Program-made: the position numbers and the translations under genes
Part shown: positions 31,884-40,489 of the stretch, piece after piece
Layout: each line of letters starts with the position of its first letter
How positions within the stretch are numbered: the stretch's first letter is position 1
Assembly (NCBI GenBank): GCA_039028695.1
Contig: JBCCHN010000033.1
Location: 1 to 45,370 of the forward strand
Direction: 5' to 3'
DNA: 45,370 nucleotides
From: JANQKX01 sp039028695
GTDB taxonomy: Bacteria; Pseudomonadota; Alphaproteobacteria; Kiloniellales; Kiloniellaceae
The notes under the pieces: generated by a model
What the model saw: only the letters and a program-made list of their open reading frames with translations
What the model was told of the DNA's origin: nothing
Databases searched by the model: none

Positions 31884-32357
31884 TTAGGGCTGATAGGGTA
31901 ACGAGGAGTGGTGCAAGACGATGCGCAGCATTCCCTCGGCGTCCTTTTTATACCCCCAGCTCTTGTCCACTTTAGTGACTTGCCCGTCCTTGTCGGTCAT
32001 GGTGACCCATCCCATCCACATGGCAACCTCACCTTGGACAAAATGCGCCGCCGTTTCCGAGTCAACGTGGCGCCACCCTCTGATCGCAAAACCGCCGTCC
32101 AGGGGATACTCCGGATCGTGCGCAACAAAGTAAGACAAGGCGCCTTTGCGCAGCGGCCGAAAGGTTTGCTCGCCGCTCGCCATGGTCGGCTTGAACAAAA
32201 CGGGCCCTAAGTCATAGCCATAGGCGGCATCCAACAGGGTCTCGGCCACCGCTCGGGCACCGTCAATCCCATCCACCTCATAGGCCTTAGAGATTGCAAT
32301 CATCCCATCTCCCCAGGCTTTTCGTGCCTGTGCCAACTCGCTTTCGGTAATCGCCAT
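31884..32357 (-). CDS. NTF2/SnoaL-like protein with C-terminal HHSSLPY motif
   Basis: The 157-residue protein begins with W-G-D-G-M-I-A-I-S-K-A-Y and a L-L-D-A-A-Y-G-Y segment, passes through L-F-K-P-T and Y-F-V-A-H-D, and ends in R-I-V-L-H-H-S-S-L-P-Y. This pattern is shared by NTF2-like proteins often mislabelled as phosphoribosyl-AMP cyclohydrolase; true HisI motifs are absent. AAAGGA precedes ATG 32357. The gene lies just upstream of the cobalamin riboswitch on the same strand, but the riboswitch region separates the two units. Function unknown. Confidence 0.7.
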   Translation of the reverse strand: MAITESELAQARKAWGDGMIAISKAYEVDGIDGARAVAETLLDAAYGYDLGPVLFKPTMASGEQTFRPLRKGALSYFVAHDPEYPLDGGFAIRGWRHVDSETAAHFVQGEVAMWMGWVTMTDKDGQVTKVDKSWGYKKDAEGMLRIVLHHSSLPYQP

Positions 32358-32543
32358 GGTGTCCTTTGTCCTATCTTGCTTGATGTTGGAGCCGCTTGAG
32401 TAAAGGATCTTCGCGACCCTCACACGAAACGCAATCCTTTCTGTTCCATCGCCTTGTTTAGATGGCAGATGGGACGGTCGGGCTTCAAGAGAATTTTGTT
32501 GGGAAATATAGGGGGCTGAAATCCGTCCTATACTGGTACGTGG

Positions 32544-33605
32544 TTACGACAGGTGACCGCCAAGAGGGCGCATCTTGGCACGCCGCGCGCCGAATAGCCG
32601 CCGAAGTTTGGGCAGTGACGCCCAGACGTGGTCGCCATAAGAAAAAGGTGCAAAGTCTGGCGCACCTGCCAGGGGCAGGGGCGTGATCATGGCTTGCACG
32701 GGTGGCGCATAGAAAAAAGGCAAGGAAAAACGCTCGCGGCCGGGTGACAGGACTCGATGTTCGCACGCTCGCACCCTTCCCCCGGTCAAGCGGTCGATCA
32801 GCTTGCCAAAATTGACCACCAGGCAGCCGTCGCGGGGCGGAATATCCACCCAGGCACCGTTGGGCATCTTTGCCTGAAGGCCACCACTCTCGTCTTGGAT
32901 CAAGAGGGTGAGGAAGCCAAAATCCTGATGGGCTTCGCTGATGACTTCGCGTGTCTTACCGTCATGTCGGCAATAAAGGCCCTCCTCCTGCCGGACGGCG
33001 GCACGGGCGGCGGGCGAACGCAACGGATAGCGCAGAAGCCGCAGGTCCGATCCTGCAGCGGCGAAAAGAGTGGAAAAATACGCCTCGGGCACGCCTAGTC
33101 CTCGGGCGAGAGACCCCATCAAAGTACCGCCCACCTGTTCCATGGCACGGTAATGGGCCCGCACCTCGGCCCGCCAGCCCGGCAGGTCCGCTTCCAGCGG
33201 CAGGGGCGTGAGCCCCTGAAGCGGATCGGAGAAATCAACGGTGCCGGCACCATGGGCAACGTCCGGCCCGATTTCCATTCCGTCGTAGTAAAAGGCGCGC
33301 CCTTCGCGCACGTCGAACCACCCCTTGATGACAGGCGGCCGCGCCGGATCGTGCAGATTACTCGCCATACCCACCAGGACAGATCGGGGCAATTCAAAAA
33401 GGCGCAGCAGCCGACGCCGCGCCACCGGGTCGCAAGCCGCCCCCTCCGGCAACCCGGTGATCGTCAAGACGCCGCCAGCGGTTGCGGCTTTCATGATCGC
33501 CGCATCCACCCGATCCCGCGCCGGCGACGCCGGCGCAAACAGAGTCCCGATGTGGATCGGGGAGTCGGGATTGGCCTCAATACCAGGATAATCATTGCAC
33601 GACAT
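32544..33605 (-). CDS. Isopenicillin N synthase-like Fe(II)/2-oxoglutarate dioxygenase
   Basis: The 353-residue protein has the 2OG-FeII_Oxy fold: H-x-D in S-E-A-H-Q-D-F-G-F-L-T-L-L, the distal His in C-E-H-R-V-L-S, and the 2-oxoglutarate R-x-S in R-E-R-F-S-L-P-F-F. An N-terminal DIOX_N-like region precedes it. Bacterial members oxidise diverse small molecules; the substrate cannot be read from sequence. Start uncertain: ATG 33605 (GAGAG nearby) is preferred over in-frame ATGs at 33638 and 33662. It is followed by a 186-base gap with no gene and preceded by a DMT exporter on the same strand. Confidence 0.8.
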   Translation of the reverse strand: MSCNDYPGIEANPDSPIHIGTLFAPASPARDRVDAAIMKAATAGGVLTITGLPEGAACDPVARRRLLRLFELPRSVLVGMASNLHDPARPPVIKGWFDVREGRAFYYDGMEIGPDVAHGAGTVDFSDPLQGLTPLPLEADLPGWRAEVRAHYRAMEQVGGTLMGSLARGLGVPEAYFSTLFAAAGSDLRLLRYPLRSPAARAAVRQEEGLYCRHDGKTREVISEAHQDFGFLTLLIQDESGGLQAKMPNGAWVDIPPRDGCLVVNFGKLIDRLTGGRVRACEHRVLSPGRERFSLPFFYAPPVQAMITPLPLAGAPDFAPFSYGDHVWASLPKLRRLFGARRAKMRPLGGHLS

Positions 33606-33741
33606 GATGCTCTCGGCACAGCTTTGCACGGCAATCATGCCATAAGAACAAAAATAGAACAATCACACAGCGGCTTTGCATGGCGGAGCCAACTCATTTT
33701 GCTGCCGACCTCATGTGAAGCGGGCCTATTCTGAAGCGGCC

Positions 33742-34647
33742 CTAATCTGCTTTGCCTTTGCGTCGGTGCTCGCGGTGCAGGGTATAGAGCCCGGCGCCGA
33801 TGATAGCAGCCGCCCCCGCCAGCGTGATCGGCGCCGGCAGGTCATCGAACATCAAATAGCCGATGCCAACGGCCCAAACCAAAATCATATAGAAAAAGGG
33901 CTGCAGCAGTGCGGCCGGCGCCAGTGCCAGGGCCTTGATAAGCAGAATGTGCGCAGCACAGCCGACAATGGAAACGGCCGCCAGCAAGGTCCAGCCATCC
34001 CGATCGGGCGGCACCCAATCGAAGGGCGCCGCCAGCGCAAAGGCCACCATGCCGATCAAAGCTGTATAGAGGAAAGTCGACTCCTGGCTGTCGGACCGGC
34101 TAACCACCCTGGTCATGATTTGATAGAGGGCAAAAAAGATGGCCGCGATCAAGGGGAAGAGAGCGGCCGGGCGAAAGAGATCCCCTTCCGGGTGAAGCAC
34201 GAAGACCACCCCGAGGAAGCCCACGAAAACAGCGACCCAACGGCGCGGCCCAACGCGCTCTCCCAGCAGGGGAACCGACAAGGCCGCCACCAGAAGGGGC
34301 GCGGCACTGACCAAGACATGGGCGTCGGCAAGCGCCAAAAAGGATAAGCCGAGAATGAAGACCACCTGGTCCGCAACCAAAAAGCCGGCGCGCAAAACCT
34401 GATACCAAGGCCGCCGCACCGCGAGTTTCTTCACCACATTTCGGGGTCGCGTGAGCGCAATCACAAAAAGCAGGAAAAAGCCATAACGGATGAACATGAT
34501 CTGGTTGACCGGATAGGTTTCGATCAACAGTTTGCTCAGGCCGTCCATCAGGGCAAAGGCGAGCGTGCAGAGGATCATGAGGAGGATACCGCGCACCCGC
34601 GCCTTCGCCCCCTTGGCAGCGTCAAGCCCCTCCGCATCCTGCGCCAT
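33742..34647 (-). CDS. DMT superfamily transporter (EamA domains)
   Basis: The 301-residue protein has ten hydrophobic segments arranged as two EamA repeats (about 18-150 and 160-290). Typical elements are F-A-L-M-D-G-L-S-K in the first helix and P-L-L-V-A-A-L-S-V-P-L-L-G-E-R-V at the end of the first repeat. These inner-membrane carriers usually export amino acids or metabolites. AAGGA precedes ATG 34647. Upstream of the dioxygenase gene on the same strand with a 136-base gap, so co-transcription is possible. Substrate unknown. Confidence 0.85.
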   Translation of the reverse strand: MAQDAEGLDAAKGAKARVRGILLMILCTLAFALMDGLSKLLIETYPVNQIMFIRYGFFLLFVIALTRPRNVVKKLAVRRPWYQVLRAGFLVADQVVFILGLSFLALADAHVLVSAAPLLVAALSVPLLGERVGPRRWVAVFVGFLGVVFVLHPEGDLFRPAALFPLIAAIFFALYQIMTRVVSRSDSQESTFLYTALIGMVAFALAAPFDWVPPDRDGWTLLAAVSIVGCAAHILLIKALALAPAALLQPFFYMILVWAVGIGYLMFDDLPAPITLAGAAAIIGAGLYTLHREHRRKGKAD

Positions 34648-34862
34648 GGCGCGTTGTCCTTCCCCTTGCGTCGGCTTCGCTTACACTTGGCGGGCCGACA
34701 GGGGCAGACTCAAGCATCAAAAGGGCGCCTGTCAATCTTTTCACAAAGCTCCAATGACAAGGGATCCTGTCCGACGAGCGATTCGTCAAAACAGAAAAGG
34801 CCGGCCAATAAAGGTGGTTACTTTCCGCGCCGTCCGGTCAAGCCTATCAAAGTACGCTCTCG

Positions 34863-35735
34863 TCACCTGGTCAAATAACTGACAAAGCGTGTGGTCAGGC
34901 TCGCCCGTGGCGCATTTGGCGGCCAGACCGCGTAAATGCCAAGGGGCTTGGGGCGCCAGTCGGGTAAGACATGAACGACCTTACCGGACTTGAGATCATC
35001 CTTGGCAAGAAACAATGGCAGTGTTCCCACTCCGGCCCCGGCACGAACCAATCGATAAAGGGCAACCGCATCATCGACAACTATACGCGCGCCTACCGTC
35101 AAGGTAGACCTGTCCCCGGATTTATTTTCGAATTCAAACTGGCGCCCAACGCCGCTGAGGTAAAGGAATTGCCAACTTTGCAAGTCGCTGGGCGTGTCCG
35201 GTGCGTGTTGCCCCTCCAAGTATGACGGCGCGGCCAGCAACAGCCGTTCCTCGGAAGCCACCTTTTTTGACTTGAGCGCGCTGTCCTTGAGCCACCCCAT
35301 CCGGATCGCCAGATCAATGCCTTCGCCAATAATGTCCTTGCGCACATCCGTGAAGCTGACATCCAAATCGACTTTGGGATGGGCAGCCGAAAAGGTGGCG
35401 ATGACCTCTATCAGCCTGGAATGGGCTAGAACGGCGGGCGCCGTAATTTTCAGCCGGCCCGTGGGCTCACAGGACCCCGCCGTGATGCCATCCAAGCCGC
35501 CCTCGGCGGCCGTGACCATTTCCTGCGCCCACTTCAGCAAGGTCTCACCGTCTTTGGTCAAGGAAAGGGCCCGGGTGGAACGATACAAAAGGGCGACGCC
35601 CAGGTCGCTTTCCAGCTTGGCGATGTGGTGACTGACCACCGACGGTGACAGGGTCAAGTCCTTGGCCGCCCCACGAAAGGAGCCGGTCTCAACGACTTTT
35701 GCAAAAATCGCCAACTGGCGCAGTCGATCTAACAT
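34863..35735 (-). CDS. LysR family regulator, CrgA-like
   Basis: The 290-residue protein has a LysR HTH (F-A-K-V-V-E-T-G-S-F-R-G-A-A-K-D-L at residues 10-26, S-V-V-S-H-H-I-A-K-L-E recognition part) and a substrate-binding domain with G-R-L-K-I-T-A-P-A and G-A-G-V-G-T-L-P-L, typical of the CrgA/DsdC-like subgroup. It is divergent from the secreted SnoaL-like gene at 35906. A perfect AT-rich inverted repeat lies directly before its ATG. No ribosome site is visible. Confidence 0.9.
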   Translation of the reverse strand: MLDRLRQLAIFAKVVETGSFRGAAKDLTLSPSVVSHHIAKLESDLGVALLYRSTRALSLTKDGETLLKWAQEMVTAAEGGLDGITAGSCEPTGRLKITAPAVLAHSRLIEVIATFSAAHPKVDLDVSFTDVRKDIIGEGIDLAIRMGWLKDSALKSKKVASEERLLLAAPSYLEGQHAPDTPSDLQSWQFLYLSGVGRQFEFENKSGDRSTLTVGARIVVDDAVALYRLVRAGAGVGTLPLFLAKDDLKSGKVVHVLPDWRPKPLGIYAVWPPNAPRASLTTRFVSYLTR

Positions 35736-35738
35736 TAT

Positions 35739-35770
35739 TCTATTTTTTCGAATTCTAAAAATAGATTATC
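35739..35770. promoter_or_regulatory. AT-rich inverted repeat in LysR / SnoaL-like divergent promoter
   Basis: Perfect 9-bp arms TCTATTTTT (35739-35747) and AAAAATAGA (35757-35765) around TCGAATTCT, continuing into ATAGATTATC. A -10-like TATAAT (minus strand, about 35780) lies next to it. Probably the site of the adjacent LysR protein. The same words recur at 42329-42350. Confidence 0.6.
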
Positions 35771-35905
35771 CTATATTATAGATCCCAATGAAAGTCTCTA
35801 TCTTTCCTTCATTGCGATGAGGCGGGCCCGACCCTGTAAAGCTCCTGTCAGGGGCATGTCGAGCCCTCGCCACAGCTGTCCATTCTGATAGGGAGATTTT
35901 CTAAG

Positions 35906-36391
35906 ATGAAACGCAAGGTGATCATGCTTTTCGCCGCCGCGGCGATTGCAGCTTCGGCCCTTCCGGCGCAAGCCAACGACGCGATGCGGTCCGTGGTGGA
36001 ACCCTTCTATACAAAGATCTTGACCCGCGCCTCGGGGGCGGATGTGGCTGCGACCGCAGAAGCGATCATTTCAGAAAACTGGGAGAGCATCGGGAACTAT
36101 AGCGACAAGGCCAAGTCTCGCGACGAGTTCGTGAAACAAATGATCGGCTTCGGTCAATTGATCCCGGACATGACTTGGAACATCGAGGAGATGATCATCA
36201 GCGATAATCGGGTGATTGTCCGCGGCCGGGCCACCGGCACACCCCAGGGTCCCCTGTTCGGGATCGACGGCAAGGGCAAAAGCTGGGAAATCATGTCGAT
36301 CGACATTCATACCGTTGAGGACGGCAAGATCGTCACGTCCTACCACGTGGAAGACTGGGCTGGTGCCATTCGTCAACTCAAAGCGGAATAA
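35906..36391 (+). CDS. Secreted SnoaL-like (NTF2 fold) protein
   Basis: The 161-residue protein has a Sec signal peptide (about 1-23: K-R-K, hydrophobic core, A-Q-A), then a SnoaL/ester-cyclase-like domain: a helical start, W-E-S-I-G-N-Y, and paired strands with R-V-I-V-R-G-R-A-T-G-T and the ending D-I-H-T-V-E-D-G-K-I-V, H-V-E-D-W. These cone-shaped domains bind or isomerise small hydrophobic molecules. AGGGAGA precedes ATG 35906 by nine bases. It is divergent from a LysR gene that may regulate it. Periplasmic location inferred from the signal. Confidence 0.8.
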   Translation: MKRKVIMLFAAAAIAASALPAQANDAMRSVVEPFYTKILTRASGADVAATAEAIISENWESIGNYSDKAKSRDEFVKQMIGFGQLIPDMTWNIEEMIISDNRVIVRGRATGTPQGPLFGIDGKGKSWEIMSIDIHTVEDGKIVTSYHVEDWAGAIRQLKAE

Positions 36392-36480
36392 CACCCGAGG
36401 TGCGGCGCGGTCGCTTTGCCGGCCGTGCAGTGCCACACCCGCTTCACCTGCGAAGAGATGAAAGAAAAACTCCCGACCCC

Positions 36481-37950
36481 TCACGGAAAGGGGTCTGGCA
36501 TGGGGGCTTCGCCGGACCAGATGGATTTGACTTGCAGGAAGTCCTTGATCGCGTCCGGCCCCAGCTCGCGGCCATAGCCGGAGAGTTTGACGCCGCCGAT
36601 AGGAGCGTCCGGGTCCACAGAGCGGTAATGATTGATATAAACTGTCCCCGACTCTATTTGATTAGCGATCCGAGCGCCTCGTGTCGGGTCCGCCGTCCAG
36701 ACCCCGGCGGCGAGGCCGTACTTGGAGTCATTCGCAAGACGGATCGCTTCCTCTTCCACCTCAAACGGTGCGACGGCCAGAACGGGTCCAAACACCTCCT
36801 CGCGCCACACCTCCATTTCAGGCGACACATTGTCGAAAATGGTGGGCGCAACGAAGTAGCCATCGGGGCAATCGGCCGGGGCCAAGCGCGTGCCGCCGAC
36901 TAGGCAACGGGCACCCTCGCCTATTGCTTGCTCAATCATGCCCAGCACCTTGTCCAGGTGCGCCCGGTTGGCCAGGGGCGCGACTTGGGTGGCGGGATCC
37001 AGGGGATTGCCGGCCTTCAAGCCCGCGACGCGCTCTACAAGACGCGCCACCAGATCTTGTTTTATGTCCCCATGTACAATCAGGCGGGATCCGGCCACGC
37101 AGGTCTGGCCGTTGGACAAAAAAATGCCCGAGAGGATGCCGTTGACAGCGTTGTCCAGATCCGCATCCGCGAAGACCACCTGAGGAGATTTTCCGCCCAG
37201 CTCCAGGGTCGCGGGCACCACCCCCGCCGCCGCCCCGCCAGCCACGGCCCGACCGCCTTGGTCCGAGCCGGTGAAGGTTATCTTGCGGGTCAGGGGGTGC
37301 TTGACCAGGGTCGCGCCCACCTCGTGCCCCAGCCCGGTCACCACGTTCAACACCCCGGCAGGCAAGCCTGCCTCATGGGCGAGCTTTGCAAACTCGAGAG
37401 TGGAGGCGGAGGCCAATTCCGACGGCTTAACCACCACCGTATTACCCGCCGCCAAGGCTGGCGCCAGCTTCCAGGCCAGGATCATCAGAGGCGAGTTCCA
37501 CGGCGTGATGGCCACCACCACCCCGTAGGGCAAAAAATGGGAGGCGCTGGTCACACCCGGAACGGCGTTTTGATGAGGCTCTGGCTCTAACTTCCTAAGC
37601 TCGGCGGCAAAATGGCGATACCAAGTGTGCAAGGCGGCAAACTGACCGCGCACCTCGGTGATGCGTTTGCCATTATCCCGCACTTCCGGATCCACCAGCT
37701 CCTCCCAGCGCGTTTCAAGAGCGTCGGCAAGAGCGATAAGCATAGTAACCCGATCCTGAACGCCGGCTCGAGACCAAGGACCGTCGCGAAATGCCGCTTG
37801 GGCCGACGCCATGGCCGTCTCGGCATCGTCCTGGTTGCCCCGCGCCACCTTGGCCCAGGGCGCGGCTGTCGCCGGGTCGATAGACTCCAGATATGCCCCC
37901 GTGGCGGGCGCCACCCAGGCTCCGTCGATGAAGTGGTCATAACGGCGCAT
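36481..37950 (-). CDS. NAD(P)-dependent aldehyde dehydrogenase
   Basis: The 489-residue enzyme has the ALDH hallmarks: P-W-N-S-P near 150, K-P-S-E for cofactor binding, F-T-G-S for the Rossmann turn, the catalytic Glu in L-E-L-G-G-K-S-P, and the catalytic Cys in S-N-G-Q-T-C-V-A-G-S-R. E-E-V-F-G-P-V-L also fits. It oxidises an aldehyde to the acid. AAGGA precedes ATG 37950, which lies 14 bases inside the end of the DUF962 gene. Last gene of an operon that begins with a ThDP-dependent enzyme, which may supply the aldehyde. Confidence 0.9.
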   Translation of the reverse strand: MRRYDHFIDGAWVAPATGAYLESIDPATAAPWAKVARGNQDDAETAMASAQAAFRDGPWSRAGVQDRVTMLIALADALETRWEELVDPEVRDNGKRITEVRGQFAALHTWYRHFAAELRKLEPEPHQNAVPGVTSASHFLPYGVVVAITPWNSPLMILAWKLAPALAAGNTVVVKPSELASASTLEFAKLAHEAGLPAGVLNVVTGLGHEVGATLVKHPLTRKITFTGSDQGGRAVAGGAAAGVVPATLELGGKSPQVVFADADLDNAVNGILSGIFLSNGQTCVAGSRLIVHGDIKQDLVARLVERVAGLKAGNPLDPATQVAPLANRAHLDKVLGMIEQAIGEGARCLVGGTRLAPADCPDGYFVAPTIFDNVSPEMEVWREEVFGPVLAVAPFEVEEEAIRLANDSKYGLAAGVWTADPTRGARIANQIESGTVYINHYRSVDPDAPIGGVKLSGYGRELGPDAIKDFLQVKSIWSGEAPMPDPFP

Positions 37951-38302
37951 GGCGATCCTTTTTCTTCCTGTCCCCGGTAATGTTATGGCGATCCAACTCC
38001 CGTCCCAGGCCGCCTGAGAGGAAGAGCATCAGCATGCGCAAATCGCCGATCAGGGACCAGAGGGGATGACGAAAGGTTGCCGGGCGATTGCGCTCGATAA
38101 AGATATGCGACACCCATGCAAAGCCATAGCCGACAATCAAAGCCCCAACCGCTAGTGGCCAGGACCCGACCATCACCGCCGTCACCAAGAGCACAATGCC
38201 GAGGCCCGTGCCCACCAGATGAAAGGCTCGCGTTGCCTGCCTGGCGTGCTCACCCAGATAATAGGGCCAGAAATCCCGAAAGCTGGTCAGGGGCTTAGAC
38301 AT
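37937..38302 (-). CDS. DUF962 (Mpo1-like) membrane protein
   Basis: The 121-residue protein has the DUF962 pattern: F-W-P-Y-Y-L-G-E-H near the N-terminus, two central helices, then S-H-I-F-I-E-R-N-R-P-A-T-F-R-H-P and W-S-L-I-G-D. The yeast relative Mpo1 is an Fe(II)-dependent dioxygenase acting in 2-hydroxy fatty acid alpha-oxidation, and the His residues of that site are conserved in position here. GAGGTGATAA precedes ATG 38302. It overlaps the aldehyde dehydrogenase gene and follows the ThDP enzyme by 17 bases. That trio resembles the steps of alpha-oxidation (hydroxyacyl cleavage, aldehyde oxidation); the link is inference. Confidence 0.8.
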   Translation of the reverse strand: MSKPLTSFRDFWPYYLGEHARQATRAFHLVGTGLGIVLLVTAVMVGSWPLAVGALIVGYGFAWVSHIFIERNRPATFRHPLWSLIGDLRMLMLFLSGGLGRELDRHNITGDRKKKDRHAPL

Positions 38303-38319
38303 TTATCACCTCGCTCCCC

Positions 38320-39978
38320 TCAAAGCCCCTCGGGCAGGTTCTTGGCCATGCGGCCTTCCTCAGACGTAATCACCTCCACCAGGGCCGGCTGTCCCTCTTC
38401 GTTGGCGGCCAGGGCCCTGGATAAGGCGGGCTTGATCTCGGCGGGCTCGGTAACCCGCTCGCCATGGCAGCCCAAGGCGCGGGCCATGTCCGCGTAGTCG
38501 CCGCCCAGTTCGTGGATGTTGTAGAGTTCCGCGCCGGCCGGATGATAGCTGGTATAGCCCCCCATAACCGAGTTCTTCAGCACCACTGAGGTGGTACCTA
38601 TGCGGTTGCGCACGCCGGTTTCCAGGTCCATACCCACCATGCCAATCGCCGCATCGCCCATCACATTAACGCAGGCCCAATCGGGCCGTGCCAGCTTAGC
38701 CCCTTGCATAAGACCAAGCCCCAGTCCCAGCTGGGTCGTCTTGCCCCAGCCGATGTAACCATGCCGGATCGTGCTCTCGAAAAAGGGCGTAATCTGATCC
38801 CGAGGGGAGCCGGCGTCGTGAGTGGCGACTGCCTTCTTGCCGCGCAGGGTCTCGGTCACGTCCCACACCACCCGATAGGGATTGATAGGCGTCTCGTCGG
38901 ACTCCAAGAGCGGGCGCCATTGAGCCAGGAACCTTTCCTTGGCCGCGGCGATTTCGGCCGCCGGCCCCTCTGCCGGGTCCCGCCCCGCGGCGCCCAGCCG
39001 CGCTTGTGCTTGCTTTAAGATCTCCCCCAAAGATGTCTTGGCATCGCCGATGACCCCCAAGTCGATCGGGTAATCCTTGGAGAGGTCCCCTTCCCAATTG
39101 GTGAGCTGGGCAAAGCGCCGGCCCTTAGTGGGAAAGGGGGTGATGTAGTCAGAGCGGGTAAAGCTAGTGCCCAGCCCAACGATCACATCGGCCTTGTTCA
39201 GCAGGGCCAGAAGATGGTCGGGCCGGGAACAGGCCGCGGTGCCCAGGGATAAAGGGTGGTTCTCCGGGAAAGCGCTCTTGCCGTTCAAGGTGGTGGCGAC
39301 CGGTATTTGCGTCAGCTCGACCAAGTCGATCAACTCGGCGCAAGCATCGCCGTAGAGCATGCCCTGCCCGGCGATGATCACCGGCGCCTTGGCGCCCAAC
39401 ATCATATCCAAAAGCTCACCAACCTCCGCCGGGCCAGCAAGGGGCCGAGAGCGCCGTTGAGGGCGATAAAGATCCAACAGGCCCGGGTCCACCTCGGCGG
39501 TGAAGAGGTCGTGGGGCACCTCCAAGGTCACCGGACCGGGCCGCCCGTTGCGCAAAAGCGCAAAGGCATTTTGCAGCATGTGCGGCAAGCGCTCGACCTG
39601 ATAGACCATCTCGCACCATTTGTTGATGTGTTGCATGTTGCGCGCCGCATTGAAATTGGGCGGCGTACCCTGCTCGCTGAGGAGATAACCGCCAGGCATG
39701 TGCAGGACCGGCACGTTGTCGGCGAAACACTGGGCCACCGCGCCCATGGCGTTTTCCGAGCCCGGCCCGTATTGAGCGCCGGTCGCGCAGATTTTTTCGC
39801 CGCTCAGCATACGGGCGTAGCCGTGGGCGATGTGCAAGGCTTGTCGTTCCTGACGCACGACGATGGGGCGGATGCCCAGCTTGGCGCAACTATCGATCAG
39901 ATCGCTGTGAGGAAAGACAGGCAGGATCTCCACCCCTTCCTTCTTGAGGATCTGGGCAATCAGGTCCGCACCATTCAT
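38320..39978 (-). CDS. Thiamine diphosphate-dependent enzyme (acetolactate synthase / 2-hydroxyacyl-CoA lyase-like)
   Basis: The 552-residue protein has the three-domain ThDP fold. The catalytic Glu44 is in V-R-Q-E-R-Q-A-L-H-I-A-H-G-Y-A-R. The central domain has A-P-V-I-I-A-G-Q-G-M. The ThDP-binding element reads M-G-D-A-A-I-G-M-V-G-M-D-L-E-T and ends in the V-V-L-K-N asparagine region; the usual GDG is GDA. It could be a carboligase, a decarboxylase or an acyl lyase. AGGAGGG precedes ATG 39978. First gene of an operon with DUF962 and aldehyde dehydrogenase, which argues for a reaction that releases an aldehyde. Confidence 0.85.
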   Translation of the reverse strand: MNGADLIAQILKKEGVEILPVFPHSDLIDSCAKLGIRPIVVRQERQALHIAHGYARMLSGEKICATGAQYGPGSENAMGAVAQCFADNVPVLHMPGGYLLSEQGTPPNFNAARNMQHINKWCEMVYQVERLPHMLQNAFALLRNGRPGPVTLEVPHDLFTAEVDPGLLDLYRPQRRSRPLAGPAEVGELLDMMLGAKAPVIIAGQGMLYGDACAELIDLVELTQIPVATTLNGKSAFPENHPLSLGTAACSRPDHLLALLNKADVIVGLGTSFTRSDYITPFPTKGRRFAQLTNWEGDLSKDYPIDLGVIGDAKTSLGEILKQAQARLGAAGRDPAEGPAAEIAAAKERFLAQWRPLLESDETPINPYRVVWDVTETLRGKKAVATHDAGSPRDQITPFFESTIRHGYIGWGKTTQLGLGLGLMQGAKLARPDWACVNVMGDAAIGMVGMDLETGVRNRIGTTSVVLKNSVMGGYTSYHPAGAELYNIHELGGDYADMARALGCHGERVTEPAEIKPALSRALAANEEGQPALVEVITSEEGRMAKNLPEGL

Positions 39979-40081
39979 CCTGTCCCTCCTAAAAAAAGCG
40001 ATTTTCTATCTCGTCACGTGGCCTGCCACGCGCCCTTGGATCTTGCCCGCAATCGGCGTCGGGGGAAAGGCCTCAATGAGA

Positions 40082-40402
40082 CTAGCCCGCCTGGTAGGGG
40101 GCCCAAGGGTCAGATGCCTTTAAAGCCAACCGACCCCTCGCCCGCTGGCGGGCTTTGCATCGTTGCTTGGACTTGGGGCCCAACTGGACCACGGCGATGC
40201 CTGCCAAGACCAACGCCCTGGCCAACGATGGGATCGTGGCAAGGCTGTTTTTTGGAGTGCGCGGGCCCAGCTCGTCACCGGAGCGGATATCTCCCAGATG
40301 ACATGACTCATAGACCTCATCCCTGAGACAATGGCCGTCGAAGAGCAACGGGAGCTCCCGGGCCTGTATCCGGCTCAGGCCCACCGTAATCTCAAGCGCC
40401 AC
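40082..40402 (-). CDS. Doubtful 106-codon ORF, possibly a gene remnant
   Basis: The first available start is GTG 40402 without a ribosome site. The frame is open a further 29 codons upstream to the stop of the universal stress protein gene (40490), with protein-like sequence (R-L-I-E-I-I-V-Y-D-E-P-F-W-V-T-L-P-H-G-H-P) but no ATG, GTG or TTG. The product ends in a basic stretch. It may be a decayed gene that lost its start, or a gene with a non-standard start. Otherwise the 510-base gap between 39979 and 40489 holds no other candidate. Confidence 0.3.
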   Translation of the reverse strand: MALEITVGLSRIQARELPLLFDGHCLRDEVYESCHLGDIRSGDELGPRTPKNSLATIPSLARALVLAGIAVVQLGPKSKQRCKARQRARGRLALKASDPWAPYQAG

Positions 40403-40489
40403 GGGGTGGCCGTGGGGCAGGGTGACCCAAAAAGGCTCGTCATAAACAATGATTTCGATAAGGCGCGCGCCGTTCGGGCGGTTGGGCCT

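Noticed and set aside
31884..32357. Phosphoribosyl-AMP cyclohydrolase (HisI)
   Set aside because: The zinc-binding Cys motifs of HisI are absent; the C-terminal pattern is that of NTF2-like proteins carrying this wrong label.
39256..40326. 356-codon plus-strand ORF
   Set aside because: It lies opposite the ThDP enzyme gene, whose motifs and ribosome site are clear. The product has no recognisable domain and a skewed composition.
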